The notes under the pieces: generated by a model
Seen by the model: only the letters and a program-made list of their open reading frames with translations
The model's database searches: none
What the model was told of the DNA's origin: nothing
Assembly: GCF_026343185.1 (NCBI RefSeq)
Contig: NZ_JAPEMA010000001.1
Location: 2,976,001-3,040,000 of the forward strand
Source: Streptomyces sp. NBC_00091
Lineage (GTDB): Bacteria; Actinomycetota; Actinomycetes; Streptomycetales; Streptomycetaceae
Length of the DNA stretch: 64,000 bases
Direction of reading: 5' to 3'
Translations under genes and position numbers: made by a program
Part shown: piece by piece, positions 7,922 to 17,719 of the stretch
Layout: the number at the start of each line of letters is the position of its first letter
Numbering within the stretch: position 1 is the first letter of the stretch

Positions 7922-9436
7922 GTGAGTACCACCAGCCTTCCCAAGCCCGACCACGCCGCCGAGCTCCGCGAGGCCCTGCTCGACGCGGGCTTCACCGCCG
8001 ACGGACTGCTCGACCTGCTCGGCGCCCCCGCCTACGCCGCGCTCGCCCGCAGCGAGACGGTCCCCGCCCTGCGCGCCACGCGCGGCCCCGGCGACGGTCC
8101 GCTCGCGAGCCTCGTCCGGCTGTTCCTGCTCCAGCAGCCGGAGCCCTACGTGCACGCCGCGGCCGCGCTGCCCGTCGACGCCGCGATCGCCGACGGCTGG
8201 CTGCGCTACGAGGGCGACGAGGTGCACGCCACCGTCGACGTGCGCCCTTACGGCGGCCCCGGCGGCGAGGACTGGTTCATCGTCTCGGACCTCGGCTGCG
8301 CCGTCGGCGGGGCCGGCGGGATCGGCAGCCGCGAGGAGGGCGTGGTCCTCGGCGTCGGCGGCGCCTCCACCACCCTGGCCGGGATCACCGTGCCCCTCCC
8401 CGTCGCCGCGGCCCTCGACCTCGGCACCGGATCCGGGATCCAGGCACTGCACGCCGCCCAGCACGCCACCCGGGTCACGGCGACCGACGTCAACCCGCGC
8501 GCCCTGGAATTCACCCGGCTGACGCTGGCGCTCTCCGGGGCGCCGGAGGCCGAGCTGCTCACCGGTTCCCTCTTCGATCCCGTGGGCGACACGACGTACG
8601 ACCTGATCGTGTCCAACCCGCCCTTCGTGATCTCGCCCGGCGCGCGGCTCACGTACCGGGACGGCGGCATGGGCGGCGACGACCTGTGCCGGACCCTGGT
8701 CCAGGAGGCGGGGGCCCACCTCAACCCGGGCGGGTACGCGCAGTTCCTCGGCAACTGGCAGCACGTGGAGGGCGAGGACTGGCGCGAACGGGTCCGCTCC
8801 TGGGTGCCGCGCGGCTGCGACGCGTGGATCGTGCAGCGCGACGTGCAGGACGTGACGCAGTACGCGGAGCTGTGGCTGCGCGACGCGGGCGACCACCGCG
8901 CCGATCCGGCCGAGTACGCCCAGCGGTACGAGGACTGGCTGGACGAGTTCGAGGCCCGCAAGACCAAGGCCGTCGGCTTCGGCTGGATCACCCTGCGCCG
9001 CACGGACGCGGCCGAGCCCTCGGTCGTGGTCGAGGAGTGGCCGCACTCGGTGGAGCAGCCGCTCGGCGAGACCGTCCTCGCGCACTTCGCCCGCCAGGAC
9101 TACCTGCGCGAGCACGACGACGCGGCCCTGCTGGCGGGGTACTTCCAGCTGACCGAGGAGGTCGTCCAGGAGCAGGTCGGCGCGCCCGGTGCGGAGGATC
9201 CCGAGCACGTGGTGCTCCGGCAGAACCGCGGCATGCGCCGGGCCACCAAGGTCGACACGGTCGGCGCCGGCTTCGCCGGAGTGTGCGACGGCTCACTCAG
9301 CGCGGGCCGGATCCTGGACGCGATCGCGCAGCTGGTGGAGGAGGACCCGGTCCTCCTGCGGGACCGGACCCCGGAGGCGATCCGGATGCTGGTCGAGCAG
9401 GGTTTCCTGGAGCCCGTGCCGGGTCCGGGGCAGTAG
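7922..9436 (+). CDS. Class I SAM-dependent methyltransferase, N5-glutamine/HemK-like
   Basis: This is a 504-residue protein. After an N-terminal helical domain of about 150 residues comes the SAM-binding motif ALDLGTGSGIQALHA, then the acidic loop VTATDVNPRALEF. The catalytic motif IV is SNPPFVIS, typical of methyltransferases acting on amide or amino nitrogens (HemK/PrmC, RsmC and DNA N6 enzymes). A C-terminal winged-helix-like extension of about 150 residues is present. The start is GTG at 7922. This protein is a constant neighbour of topA in Streptomyces (SCO3545-type), but its substrate is not apparent from the sequence. Confidence 0.8.
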   Translation: MSTTSLPKPDHAAELREALLDAGFTADGLLDLLGAPAYAALARSETVPALRATRGPGDGPLASLVRLFLLQQPEPYVHAAAALPVDAAIADGWLRYEGDEVHATVDVRPYGGPGGEDWFIVSDLGCAVGGAGGIGSREEGVVLGVGGASTTLAGITVPLPVAAALDLGTGSGIQALHAAQHATRVTATDVNPRALEFTRLTLALSGAPEAELLTGSLFDPVGDTTYDLIVSNPPFVISPGARLTYRDGGMGGDDLCRTLVQEAGAHLNPGGYAQFLGNWQHVEGEDWRERVRSWVPRGCDAWIVQRDVQDVTQYAELWLRDAGDHRADPAEYAQRYEDWLDEFEARKTKAVGFGWITLRRTDAAEPSVVVEEWPHSVEQPLGETVLAHFARQDYLREHDDAALLAGYFQLTEEVVQEQVGAPGAEDPEHVVLRQNRGMRRATKVDTVGAGFAGVCDGSLSAGRILDAIAQLVEEDPVLLRDRTPEAIRMLVEQGFLEPVPGPGQ

Positions 9437-9560
9437 CCGGCCGCCGCCGAAGCCGTGATGTAACCCGGGGTTCGCCTCGTGTACCCCCACGAGTGGCAGG
9501 CTCCCCGGCAGCGGGGATCCGGGGGGATCCCCGAGCGGCCCGGGGGAAGAGGGGAACGGC

Positions 9561-9758
9561 ATGGAACGCGGTCCGGCGATCTTCGCGGCAACCGTGTTCC
9601 TGCTGTTCGGGGCCGCTCTGCTGGTCTGGACGGGGGCGCGCGCCCTGCACCGCGCGCCGGTGGCTGAGGGCGTGCGCCCCGTCGTGGCCGTTCCGCTGGC
9701 CGTACTGGCCGGCGCGGGTTCGCTGGCCCTCGGCATCTGGTGCCTCCAGCGGTTCTGA
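9561..9758 (+). CDS. Small two-helix membrane protein
   Basis: This 65-residue protein has two hydrophobic segments, residues about 6-24 (IFAATVFLLFGAALLVWTG) and 42-60 (VVAVPLAVLAGAGSLALGI). They are separated by a short basic loop. The ATG is preceded by GAAGAGGGGAA. It sits between the methyltransferase and topA on the same strand. No family was recognised. Confidence 0.6.
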   Translation: MERGPAIFAATVFLLFGAALLVWTGARALHRAPVAEGVRPVVAVPLAVLAGAGSLALGIWCLQRF

Positions 9759-10025
9759 AGCGGGCATCGGCGACGATCTCCACCGGGGTGTGAAACCCGA
9801 CGTCGCGACGGGTGCGGGGGCGGGGCCAGACGGCCCTTCGGCCACCCTGCGCGGTGACCGCGAGGGGCCCGGCGCGGCATCCGGGCGGCAGAAATGGCAC
9901 TTGTCGGGTTACCGTTCGAGTGGCCGTTGCGGGCTTGTGCCGTTTGACACGGGGGCGGGTTGTACCGTCACACTCCGCAGCGTCGCCGTACCGCGACCGA
10001 GTGCCGACCGGAGAGAAGAGCCAAG

Positions 10026-12887
10026 TTGTCCCCGACTAGCGAGACCGCAAAGGGCGGCCGCCGACTCGTCATCGTCGAGTCCCCTGCCAAGGCGAAGACG
10101 ATCAAGGGCTACCTCGGCCCGGGATACGTCGTCGAGGCGAGCGTCGGGCACATCCGCGACCTCCCGAACGGCGCGGCCGAGGTCCCCGACAAGTACACCG
10201 GCGAGGTCCGCCGTCTCGGCGTGGACGTCGAGCACGATTTCCAGCCGATCTACGTAGTGAATGCGGACAAGAAGGCGCAGGTCAGGAAGCTCAAGGACCT
10301 GCTGGCCGAGTCCGACGAACTCTTCCTCGCCACCGATGAGGACCGCGAGGGCGAAGCCATCGCGTGGCACCTCCAGGAAGTCCTCAAGCCCAAGGTCCCC
10401 GTCCACCGGATGGTCTTCCACGAGATCACCAAGGACGCGATCCGCGACGCCGTCGCCAACCCGCGCGAGCTGAACCAGCGCATGGTCGACGCCCAGGAGA
10501 CCCGCCGCATCCTCGACCGCCTCTACGGCTACGAGGTCTCGCCGGTCCTGTGGAAGAAGGTCATGCCGCGGCTGTCGGCCGGCCGTGTCCAGTCCGTGGC
10601 CACGCGCATGGTCGTGGAGAAGGAGCGCGAGCGCATCGCCTTCCGCTCCGCCGAGTACTGGGACCTGACCGGCACTTTCGGCACCGGCCGCGCCGGTGAC
10701 GCGTCCGACCCCTCGACCCTCGTCGCCCGCCTGAACACGGTGGACGGCAAGCGCGTCGCCCAGGGCCGCGACTTCGGCTCGAACGGGCAGCTCAAGAGCG
10801 AGGTGCTGCACCTCGACGAGGCGAACGCGCGGGGGCTGGCCGCCGCGCTGGCGCAGACCTCGTTCGCCGTCCGCTCGGTCGAGTCCAAGCCGTACCGCCG
10901 CTCCCCGTACGCCCCGTTCCGTACGACGACGCTCCAGCAGGAGGCCTCGCGCAAGCTGGGCTTCGGTGCGAAGGCGACCATGCAGGTGGCCCAGAAGCTG
11001 TACGAGAACGGCTTCATCACCTACATGCGTACGGACTCCACCACGCTCTCCGACACCGCGGTGTCGGCGGCGCGGGCGCAGGTCACCCAGCTCTACGGGG
11101 CCGACTACCTGCCGGAGAAGCCGCGCGTCTACGCCGGCAAGGTCAAGAACGCGCAGGAGGCGCACGAGGCGATCCGTCCTTCGGGTGATCGTTTCCGCAC
11201 TCCGGCCGAGACGGGTCTGACCGGCGACCAGTTCCGCCTGTACGAGCTCATCTGGAAGCGGACCGTCGCCTCCCAGATGAAGGACGCGGTCGGCAACAGC
11301 GTCACCGTGAAGATCGGCGGCCGTGCCTCGGACGGGCGCGACGCCGAATTCACCTCCTCCGGCAAGACGATCACCTTCCACGGCTTCATGAAGGCCTACG
11401 TCGAGGGCGCGGACGACCCGAACGCCGAGCTCGACGACCGCGAGAAGCGGCTGCCGCAGGTCGCCGAGGGCGACGCGCTGACGGCCGAGGAGATCACGGC
11501 CGACGGCCACTCGACCAAGCCGCCGGCCCGCTACACCGAGGCCTCGCTGGTCAAGGAGCTGGAGGAGCGGGAGATCGGCCGCCCGTCGACGTACGCGTCG
11601 ATCATCGGCACGATCCTCGACCGCGGCTACGTCTTCAAGAAGGGCACGGCCCTCGTGCCGTCCTTCCTGTCGTTCGCCGTGGTGAACCTGCTGGAGACGC
11701 ACTTCGGCCGGCTCGTCGACTACGACTTCACCGCCAAGATGGAGGACGACCTCGACCGCATCGCGCGGGGCGAGGCCCAGTCCGTGCCGTGGCTGAAGCG
11801 CTTCTACTTCGGCGCGGAGGACGCCTCGGAGGTCGTACCGGCCGACGGTGACGCCCTCGGCGGCCTGAAGGAGCTGGTCACGGACCTCGGCGCGATCGAC
11901 GCCCGGGAGATCTCCTCCTTCCCGGTAGGCGAAGGCATCGTGCTGCGCGTCGGCCGCTACGGGCCGTACGTGGAGCGGGGCGAGAAGGACGCGGAAGGCC
12001 ACCAGCGGGCCGACGTACCGGACGACCTGGCTCCGGACGAGCTGACGGTCGAGTACGCGGAGGAGCTGTTCGCGAAGCCGAGCGGCGAGTTCGAGCTGGG
12101 CAAGGACCCGGTCAGCGGGAACGAGATCGTCGCCAAGGACGGCCGCTACGGGCCGTACGTGACGGAGATCCTGCCCGAGGGCACGCCGAAGACGGGCAAG
12201 AACGCGGTCAAGCCGCGGACGGCCTCGCTCTTCAAGTCGATGACCCTGGACACGGTCACCCTCGACGAGGCCCTCAAGCTGATGTCGCTGCCGCGCGTGG
12301 TCGGCGCGGACGCGGAGGGCGTGGAGATCACGGCCCAGAACGGCCGCTACGGCCCGTACCTGAAGAAGGGCACGGACTCGCGGTCCCTGGAGACCGAGGA
12401 CCAGCTGTTCTCGATCACCCTGGACGAGGCCCTGGCGATCTACGCCCAGCCGAAGCAGCGGGGCCGGGCCGCGGCCAAGCCGCCGCTGAAGGAGCTGGGC
12501 ACCGACCCGGTGAGCGAGAAGCCGGTGGTGGTCAAGGACGGCCGCTTCGGCCCGTACGTGACGGACGGCGAGACGAACGCGACGCTGCGGCGGGACGACG
12601 ACGTCGAGACGATCACGCCGGAGCGGGGCTACGAGCTGCTCGCGGAGAAGCGGGCGAAGGGCCCGGCGAAGAAGACCGCGAAGAAGGCGCCCGCCAAGAA
12701 GGCCCCGGCGAAGAAGGCGACGGCGACCAAGACCGCTGCCGCGAAGAAGACGACGGCGGCGAAGAAGACCACGGCCGCCAAGAAGACGACGGCGACGGCG
12801 GCGGCGAAGAAGACCACGGCCGCCGCCGCGAAGAAGGCCGCGGCCGCTGCGGAGGCCGCTTCCGCGGACGCTCCGGCGGACGAGTAG
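10026..12887 (+). CDS. topA: DNA topoisomerase I (type IA)
   Basis: This 953-residue enzyme relaxes negative supercoils. The TOPRIM domain begins at once (RLVIVESPAKAKTIKGYLG) and has the acidic metal triad in FLATDEDREGEAIAWHL. The catalytic tyrosine is about residue 333 in FITYMRTDSTT. The C-terminus lacks zinc ribbons. It has four GRYGPYV-type repeats and then a Lys/Ala-rich tail (about residues 870-940), which in Streptomyces TopA supports processive binding. The start is TTG at 10026 with GGAGAGAAG upstream, giving the usual N-terminus SPTSETAKGGRR. A perfect hairpin follows 38 bases after the stop. Confidence 0.96.
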   Translation: MSPTSETAKGGRRLVIVESPAKAKTIKGYLGPGYVVEASVGHIRDLPNGAAEVPDKYTGEVRRLGVDVEHDFQPIYVVNADKKAQVRKLKDLLAESDELFLATDEDREGEAIAWHLQEVLKPKVPVHRMVFHEITKDAIRDAVANPRELNQRMVDAQETRRILDRLYGYEVSPVLWKKVMPRLSAGRVQSVATRMVVEKERERIAFRSAEYWDLTGTFGTGRAGDASDPSTLVARLNTVDGKRVAQGRDFGSNGQLKSEVLHLDEANARGLAAALAQTSFAVRSVESKPYRRSPYAPFRTTTLQQEASRKLGFGAKATMQVAQKLYENGFITYMRTDSTTLSDTAVSAARAQVTQLYGADYLPEKPRVYAGKVKNAQEAHEAIRPSGDRFRTPAETGLTGDQFRLYELIWKRTVASQMKDAVGNSVTVKIGGRASDGRDAEFTSSGKTITFHGFMKAYVEGADDPNAELDDREKRLPQVAEGDALTAEEITADGHSTKPPARYTEASLVKELEEREIGRPSTYASIIGTILDRGYVFKKGTALVPSFLSFAVVNLLETHFGRLVDYDFTAKMEDDLDRIARGEAQSVPWLKRFYFGAEDASEVVPADGDALGGLKELVTDLGAIDAREISSFPVGEGIVLRVGRYGPYVERGEKDAEGHQRADVPDDLAPDELTVEYAEELFAKPSGEFELGKDPVSGNEIVAKDGRYGPYVTEILPEGTPKTGKNAVKPRTASLFKSMTLDTVTLDEALKLMSLPRVVGADAEGVEITAQNGRYGPYLKKGTDSRSLETEDQLFSITLDEALAIYAQPKQRGRAAAKPPLKELGTDPVSEKPVVVKDGRFGPYVTDGETNATLRRDDDVETITPERGYELLAEKRAKGPAKKTAKKAPAKKAPAKKATATKTAAAKKTTAAKKTTAAKKTTATAAAKKTTAAAAKKAAAAAEAASADAPADE

Positions 12888-12924
12888 TCCCGGCCTGCCG
12901 GCGACCGCCTGCCGACGACCGTAC

Positions 12925-12956
12925 GAGGGCCCCGCGCGACATCGCGCGGGGCCCTC
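12925..12956 (+). terminator. Hairpin terminator after topA
   Basis: A perfect 15-bp inverted repeat (GAGGGCCCCGCGCGA and its complement) has a 2-base spacer. There is no T-tract, as is common for Streptomyces terminators. Confidence 0.75.
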
Positions 12957-13072
12957 GCCCGTTCCGCCCGGGCGGGGCCGCGGGGCCGCGTCCCGCAAGG
13001 TGGGTGCCGGGTCACACCCGGCGTCGTCCACAGGCCCCCGCAACGGCCGATCGCAGCGGATAGGCTGGGCGG

Positions 13073-16000
13073 ATGACGCGAGCCGAGCAGCCGACGGCAG
13101 TGACCGCCTCCGAGAACCCCACCTACGACGAAGCCCTGGCCGCGGATTCCCGCGAGCGAGCGGTGCGCGCCCTGCTGCGCACACCCGGGCTGCGCCGGCT
13201 GTGGAGCGCCCAGCTGGTGAGCGGCATCGGCGATGCCCTCGCCCTGCTGGTCCTGGTGCTGCTGACCCTCCAGGCGGCCGTCACCGCCGGTACGGAGAGC
13301 ATGTTCGGCAGCGGCTACCGGGGCGCGGCCTTCGCCGTCGCCGCCGTCTTCGCGGTCCGGGTCCTCGCCACCGTCCTGTTCGGAGCGGTCCTGCTCGGCC
13401 CGCTGGCCCAGCTCACGGCCCCCGGAGGCAAGCTGGACCGCCGCTGGACGATGGTCGGCGCCGACGCGCTGCGGATCGGGCTGTTCGTCGTCGCCCCGCT
13501 GTGGCTCGACTGGATCCCGGCGCACGCCACGACCGCGCTGCTCGCCACCGTCTTCGTCTCCGGCGCCGCCGAGCGGGTGTGGACCCTGGCCAAGGAGAGC
13601 GCCGCGCCCGCGCTGCTGCCGGCGCCGCCGCCGGAGGGAGCGACCGTACGCCCGCTGCCGGACCACCTCGACGCCCTGCGGCGCCTCACGCTGCGCACGG
13701 CCTTCGCGGCGCTGCCCGTCGCGGCGGCCGCGCTGCTCGTCGCGACCCTGATCGGGCGGGCGCTGGGCCTGGGCGTGGCCTGGTTCGCCGCGCACCAGGC
13801 GGCGCTGGGTTCGTACGTGGCCGCCGGCCTGTTCGCCGCGTCCGTCTCGCTGCTGGTGCCGCTGGTGCTGCCGGCGGCCAAGACCCCGAGGCCGCGCTCC
13901 CCGCTGGAGGGGCTGCGGGCCCCCAGGGCGGGCGACCGGCCCGAGAAGGGCCGTACGGGCGCGATCCCGCTGCTCGTGCTGGCCTGCGCCGCCGTCGCGG
14001 GAGCGGTCGCCTGCGCCGCCTCCGTCTCCGTACTGCACGCCTTCGACCTGGGCGGCGGCCCGTCCGCCTACGCCCTGCTGGTGCTCGCCCTCGTCGGCGG
14101 CACCGCCCTCGGGATCCGCGCCACCCAGGCCGGGAAGGTGCTGCCCGGGCTGTCCCCGCGCCGGCTGCTGGCCCTGGCCATCGCGGTGGCCGGGCTCGCG
14201 CTGCTGCTGACCGGGCTGGTCCCGGACACGGCGACCGTGCTGTTCCTGGCGCTGCTCGCCGGCGGCGCCGCGGGTGTGGCGGCCAACACCGGGCACGTCC
14301 TGCTGGACCAGGAGACCGAGGAGTTCCGCCGGGCCCGGGTCACCGCGCACCTCCAGGCCGTGGTCCGGGTGGCCGTGGCCGTCGGGGCGGTCGCCGCTCC
14401 GCTGCTGGCCGCGGCGATCGGCCCGCACCGGCTGGGCGGGGGCCAGGTCGTCCTCGCGCACGGCGGCGCCGCCTACACCCTGATGCTGGTCGGCGCGCTG
14501 CTGCTGCCCGTCGCGGTGGTGGTCCTCGCCAAGGCCGACGACCGCGGCGGCGTACCGCTGCGCCGCGACCTGCGCGAGGCGCTGCGCGGCGGGGAGCCCG
14601 TCCAGGCCCCCTCCACGACCGGGTTCTTCATCGCGCTGGAGGGCGGCGACGGAGCCGGCAAGTCCACCCAGGTCGAGGCGCTGGCCGACTGGATACGGGG
14701 CAAGGGCCACGAGGTCGTCGTGACCCGGGAGCCGGGCGCCACCCCGGTCGGCAAGCGGCTCCGCTCGATCCTGCTGGACATCTCCTCCGCCGGACTGTCG
14801 AACCGCGCCGAGGCCCTGCTGTACGCCGCCGACCGCGCGGAGCACGTGGACACAGTGGTCCGGCCCGCCCTGGAGCGGGGTGCGGTGGTCATCTCCGACC
14901 GCTACATCGACTCCTCGGTGGCCTACCAGGGCGCCGGGCGGGACCTGTCCCCGACCGAGATCGCCCGTATCTCCCGCTGGGCCACCGACGGACTCGTGCC
15001 GAACCTGACCGTGCTGCTCGACGTGTCCCCGGAGACCGCGCGGGAGCGGTTCACGGAGGCCCCGGACCGGCTGGAGTCCGAGCCGACGGAGTTCCACCAG
15101 CGGGTGCGGGCCGGCTTCCTGACCCTCGCCGCGTCCGACCCCGGGCGCTACCTGGTGGTCGACGCGGGGCAGGACCCCGGCTCGGTGGCCACCGTCGTAC
15201 GGCACCGCCTGGACCGGATGCTCCCGCTCTCCGAGGCGGAGGTGGCCGCGCAGATCGAGGCCCGGCGGCTCGCGGAGGAGGAGGCCCGGCGCAAGGCCGA
15301 GGAGGAGGCCGCGCGCAAGGCGGAGGAAGCCCGGCTGAAGGCCGAGGAGGAGGCCAGGCTGGCCCGCGAGGCCGAGGAGGCCCGGCTGCGCGCCGAGGCC
15401 GAGGCGGCCCGCCGGGCGGAGGAGGAGCGGATCAGGGCCGAGGAGGAGGCCCGGGCCCGGGCCGAGGCCGAGCGGCTGCGCGCGGCGGCCGAGGAGAAGG
15501 CCCGCGCCGCCGAGCAGGAGCGGATCCGGCTCCAGGAGGCGGAGGAGGCCCGGCTGCGCGCCGAGGCGCAGGAGCGCCGGCTGGAGAAGCAGCGGCGGGC
15601 GGAGGAGGCCCTGCTGCGGGCGGAGGAGGCGCGCCGGCTCGCGGCGGCCTCGGCTGCTGCCGCGGCGGCGGCCACGGCTTCGGCGGCGGCTGCTGCGGAG
15701 CCTGCTGCTGCGCCTGACGCTTCGGAGCCCGCTGCTTCGGAGCCCGCGCCGAAGGTCGTGATGCGCAAGGAGCCGCTCCCGGACGATGCGATCACCGTCG
15801 AGACCCCGGTGGTACGGCGGTTCGTACAGCCCGACGACGTGACCCAGACCGTTCCCGTGCCCAAGCTCGACCCGCGCGCCCCCCGCCCGGTGGACGAGAC
15901 GGCCGTACTGCCGGCCGTACGCCCCGACGCACCGGCCGCTCCGCCGGCCGGGCGGACCCGGCCGGCGGAGCGGCCGACGGCCCGCCACTCGCAGGAGAGC

Positions 16001-16234
16001 CCGGCCGACCGGGTGCCGCCGGGCATCTTCCGGGACGCCGGGAACGACGTGACCCGCGAGCTCCCGATGGTCGGGGACGACGGCCGGCCGCGCCGGGCCC
16101 CGTCCGACTGGGCCGAGGCGACCCCGATGGACGACCTGCCGACCCTGGCGGACGAGCTGCTGGGCCCGCGCCCGGACGACGAGGACGGCCAGGACGGCCA
16201 GGGCGAGCAGGGCAGGCCGCGCCGCCGCCGCTGA
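13073..16234 (+). CDS. tmk: MFS-like membrane domain fused to thymidylate kinase
   Basis: This is a 1053-residue fusion. Residues about 40-495 form a multi-pass, MFS-like membrane domain of about 12 hydrophobic segments. Residues about 517-715 are dTMP kinase: P-loop EGGDGAGKST at 523-532, DR motif ISDRYIDSSVAYQG, and a C-terminal adenine-binding region. Residues about 718-890 are a long Glu/Arg/Ala coiled coil of EEARxxAE repeats, and the remainder is a Pro-rich disordered tail. Thymidylate kinase makes dTDP; the membrane domain could tether it, which is inference. This fusion is common in Streptomyces beside topA and holB. The ATG at 13073 has GGCGG upstream. Confidence 0.92.
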   Translation: MTRAEQPTAVTASENPTYDEALAADSRERAVRALLRTPGLRRLWSAQLVSGIGDALALLVLVLLTLQAAVTAGTESMFGSGYRGAAFAVAAVFAVRVLATVLFGAVLLGPLAQLTAPGGKLDRRWTMVGADALRIGLFVVAPLWLDWIPAHATTALLATVFVSGAAERVWTLAKESAAPALLPAPPPEGATVRPLPDHLDALRRLTLRTAFAALPVAAAALLVATLIGRALGLGVAWFAAHQAALGSYVAAGLFAASVSLLVPLVLPAAKTPRPRSPLEGLRAPRAGDRPEKGRTGAIPLLVLACAAVAGAVACAASVSVLHAFDLGGGPSAYALLVLALVGGTALGIRATQAGKVLPGLSPRRLLALAIAVAGLALLLTGLVPDTATVLFLALLAGGAAGVAANTGHVLLDQETEEFRRARVTAHLQAVVRVAVAVGAVAAPLLAAAIGPHRLGGGQVVLAHGGAAYTLMLVGALLLPVAVVVLAKADDRGGVPLRRDLREALRGGEPVQAPSTTGFFIALEGGDGAGKSTQVEALADWIRGKGHEVVVTREPGATPVGKRLRSILLDISSAGLSNRAEALLYAADRAEHVDTVVRPALERGAVVISDRYIDSSVAYQGAGRDLSPTEIARISRWATDGLVPNLTVLLDVSPETARERFTEAPDRLESEPTEFHQRVRAGFLTLAASDPGRYLVVDAGQDPGSVATVVRHRLDRMLPLSEAEVAAQIEARRLAEEEARRKAEEEAARKAEEARLKAEEEARLAREAEEARLRAEAEAARRAEEERIRAEEEARARAEAERLRAAAEEKARAAEQERIRLQEAEEARLRAEAQERRLEKQRRAEEALLRAEEARRLAAASAAAAAAATASAAAAAEPAAAPDASEPAASEPAPKVVMRKEPLPDDAITVETPVVRRFVQPDDVTQTVPVPKLDPRAPRPVDETAVLPAVRPDAPAAPPAGRTRPAERPTARHSQESPADRVPPGIFRDAGNDVTRELPMVGDDGRPRRAPSDWAEATPMDDLPTLADELLGPRPDDEDGQDGQGEQGRPRRRR

Positions 16235-16339
16235 CCCCGGCGCGAGGCACCGCTGGCGGGCTCGCGGGCGGGATTGTCAGTGGCGGGCGCCACAATGTGA
16301 GCAGGCAGTATCCACGGAGAGTGAAAGGCGGTGGGCGGC

Positions 16340-17551
16340 ATGCCCGTGTGGGACGACCTGGTGGGACAGGAGCGCGTGCGGACGCAGCTGGCCGCCGCCG
16401 CCCGCGACGCCGATGCCCTGGTCACCGCCGTCACGACCGGGACCCCGCCGCCGCCCGCGTCCAAGATGACCCACGCCTGGCTGTTCACCGGGCCGCCCGG
16501 CTCCGGCCGGGCCACCGCCGCCCGCGCCTTCGCGGCGGCCCTCCAGTGCGTCAGCCCGGACCGCGCCCTCGGCGGTGAACCGGGTTGCGGCTTCTGCGAC
16601 GGCTGCCACACCACGATGGCCGGGACCCATGCCGACGTGGAGATCGTCCGCACCGATCTGCTGTCCATCGGCGTGAAGGAGACCCGGGACCTGGTCCGCC
16701 GGGCCCAGCTCTCGCCGGCCGTGGGGCGCTGGCAGGTCATCGTCCTGGAGGACGCCGACCGGCTCACCGAAGGCGCGGGGAACGTGCTGCTCAAGGCCGT
16801 GGAGGAGCCCGCTCCGCGGACGGTGTGGCTGCTGTGCGCGCCCTCGCTGGAGGATGTGCTGCCCACCATCCGCTCCCGCTGTCGGCACCTGAGCCTGACC
16901 ACCCCGTCCGTGGCGGCGGTGGCCGAGGTGCTGGTGCGGCGTGACGGCGTGGAGCCCGCCGCCGCTGCCGCGGCGGCCCGCGCGACCCAGGGCCACATCG
17001 ACCGGGCCCGCCGGCTCGCCACCGACGAGGCCGCCCGGACCCGGCGCGCCACCGTCCTCAAGCTCCCCCTGCGGGTGGACGACGTGGGCGGCTGCCTCAA
17101 GGCGGCGCAGGAGCTGGTCGACGCCGCCGCCGAGGACGCCAAGCAGGTCGCGGAGGAGGTCGACACCAAGGAGACCGAGGAGCTGAGGGCCGCGCTCGGC
17201 GCCGGAGCCGGCGCGGGCGGCCGCCTGCCGCGGGGCACCGCCGGGGTGATGAAGGACCTCGAGGACCGCCAGAAGCGCCGCCGCACCAGGACCCAGCGCG
17301 ACAGCCTCGACCTCGCCCTCACCGACCTCACGGGCTTCTACCGGGACGTGCTGGCCCTCCAGCTCGGCTCGGCGCTGGCCATCGCCAATGAGGACATACG
17401 GCCGGACCTCGACCGGATCGCCCGCGCCTCCGGCCCCGAGCGCACGCTGCGGCGTATCGAGGCGATCATCGCCTGCCGGGAGGCCCTCGACCGGAATGTG
17501 GCGCCGCTGCTCGCGGTGGAGGCCATGACGATGGCGCTGCGCGCGGGCTGA
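16340..17551 (+). CDS. holB: DNA polymerase III delta' clamp-loader subunit
   Basis: This 403-residue AAA+ protein has the delta' hallmarks. The P-loop is altered to GPPGSGRATAA, with Arg in place of the catalytic Lys, so it does not hydrolyse ATP. A zinc-binding Cys cluster (CGFCDGCHTTMAGTH) follows. Sensor and helix motifs include KAVEEPAPRTVWLL and IRSRCRHL. The ATG at 16340 lies about 9 bases after AAAGGCGGTG; the GTG at 16331 would overlap that site. It follows tmk by about 105 bases on the same strand, the usual Streptomyces arrangement. Confidence 0.93.
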   Translation: MPVWDDLVGQERVRTQLAAAARDADALVTAVTTGTPPPPASKMTHAWLFTGPPGSGRATAARAFAAALQCVSPDRALGGEPGCGFCDGCHTTMAGTHADVEIVRTDLLSIGVKETRDLVRRAQLSPAVGRWQVIVLEDADRLTEGAGNVLLKAVEEPAPRTVWLLCAPSLEDVLPTIRSRCRHLSLTTPSVAAVAEVLVRRDGVEPAAAAAAARATQGHIDRARRLATDEAARTRRATVLKLPLRVDDVGGCLKAAQELVDAAAEDAKQVAEEVDTKETEELRAALGAGAGAGGRLPRGTAGVMKDLEDRQKRRRTRTQRDSLDLALTDLTGFYRDVLALQLGSALAIANEDIRPDLDRIARASGPERTLRRIEAIIACREALDRNVAPLLAVEAMTMALRAG

Positions 17552-17719
17552 CCGGCTCACCTACCCGGTTCACCCGTACGAGCGGTCCCGGGCGGGGTGC
17601 CGCGAAGGGCCGGTCCGGGTGGGGCGCCCGGTCCGCCCCCGGTCGGCGGACGGCTGCGCGGATCGCGCACGCCTTCCGGACGCCGGACGGGGGCCGCTGC
17701 CAGCACGTAGGCTCCCCGC

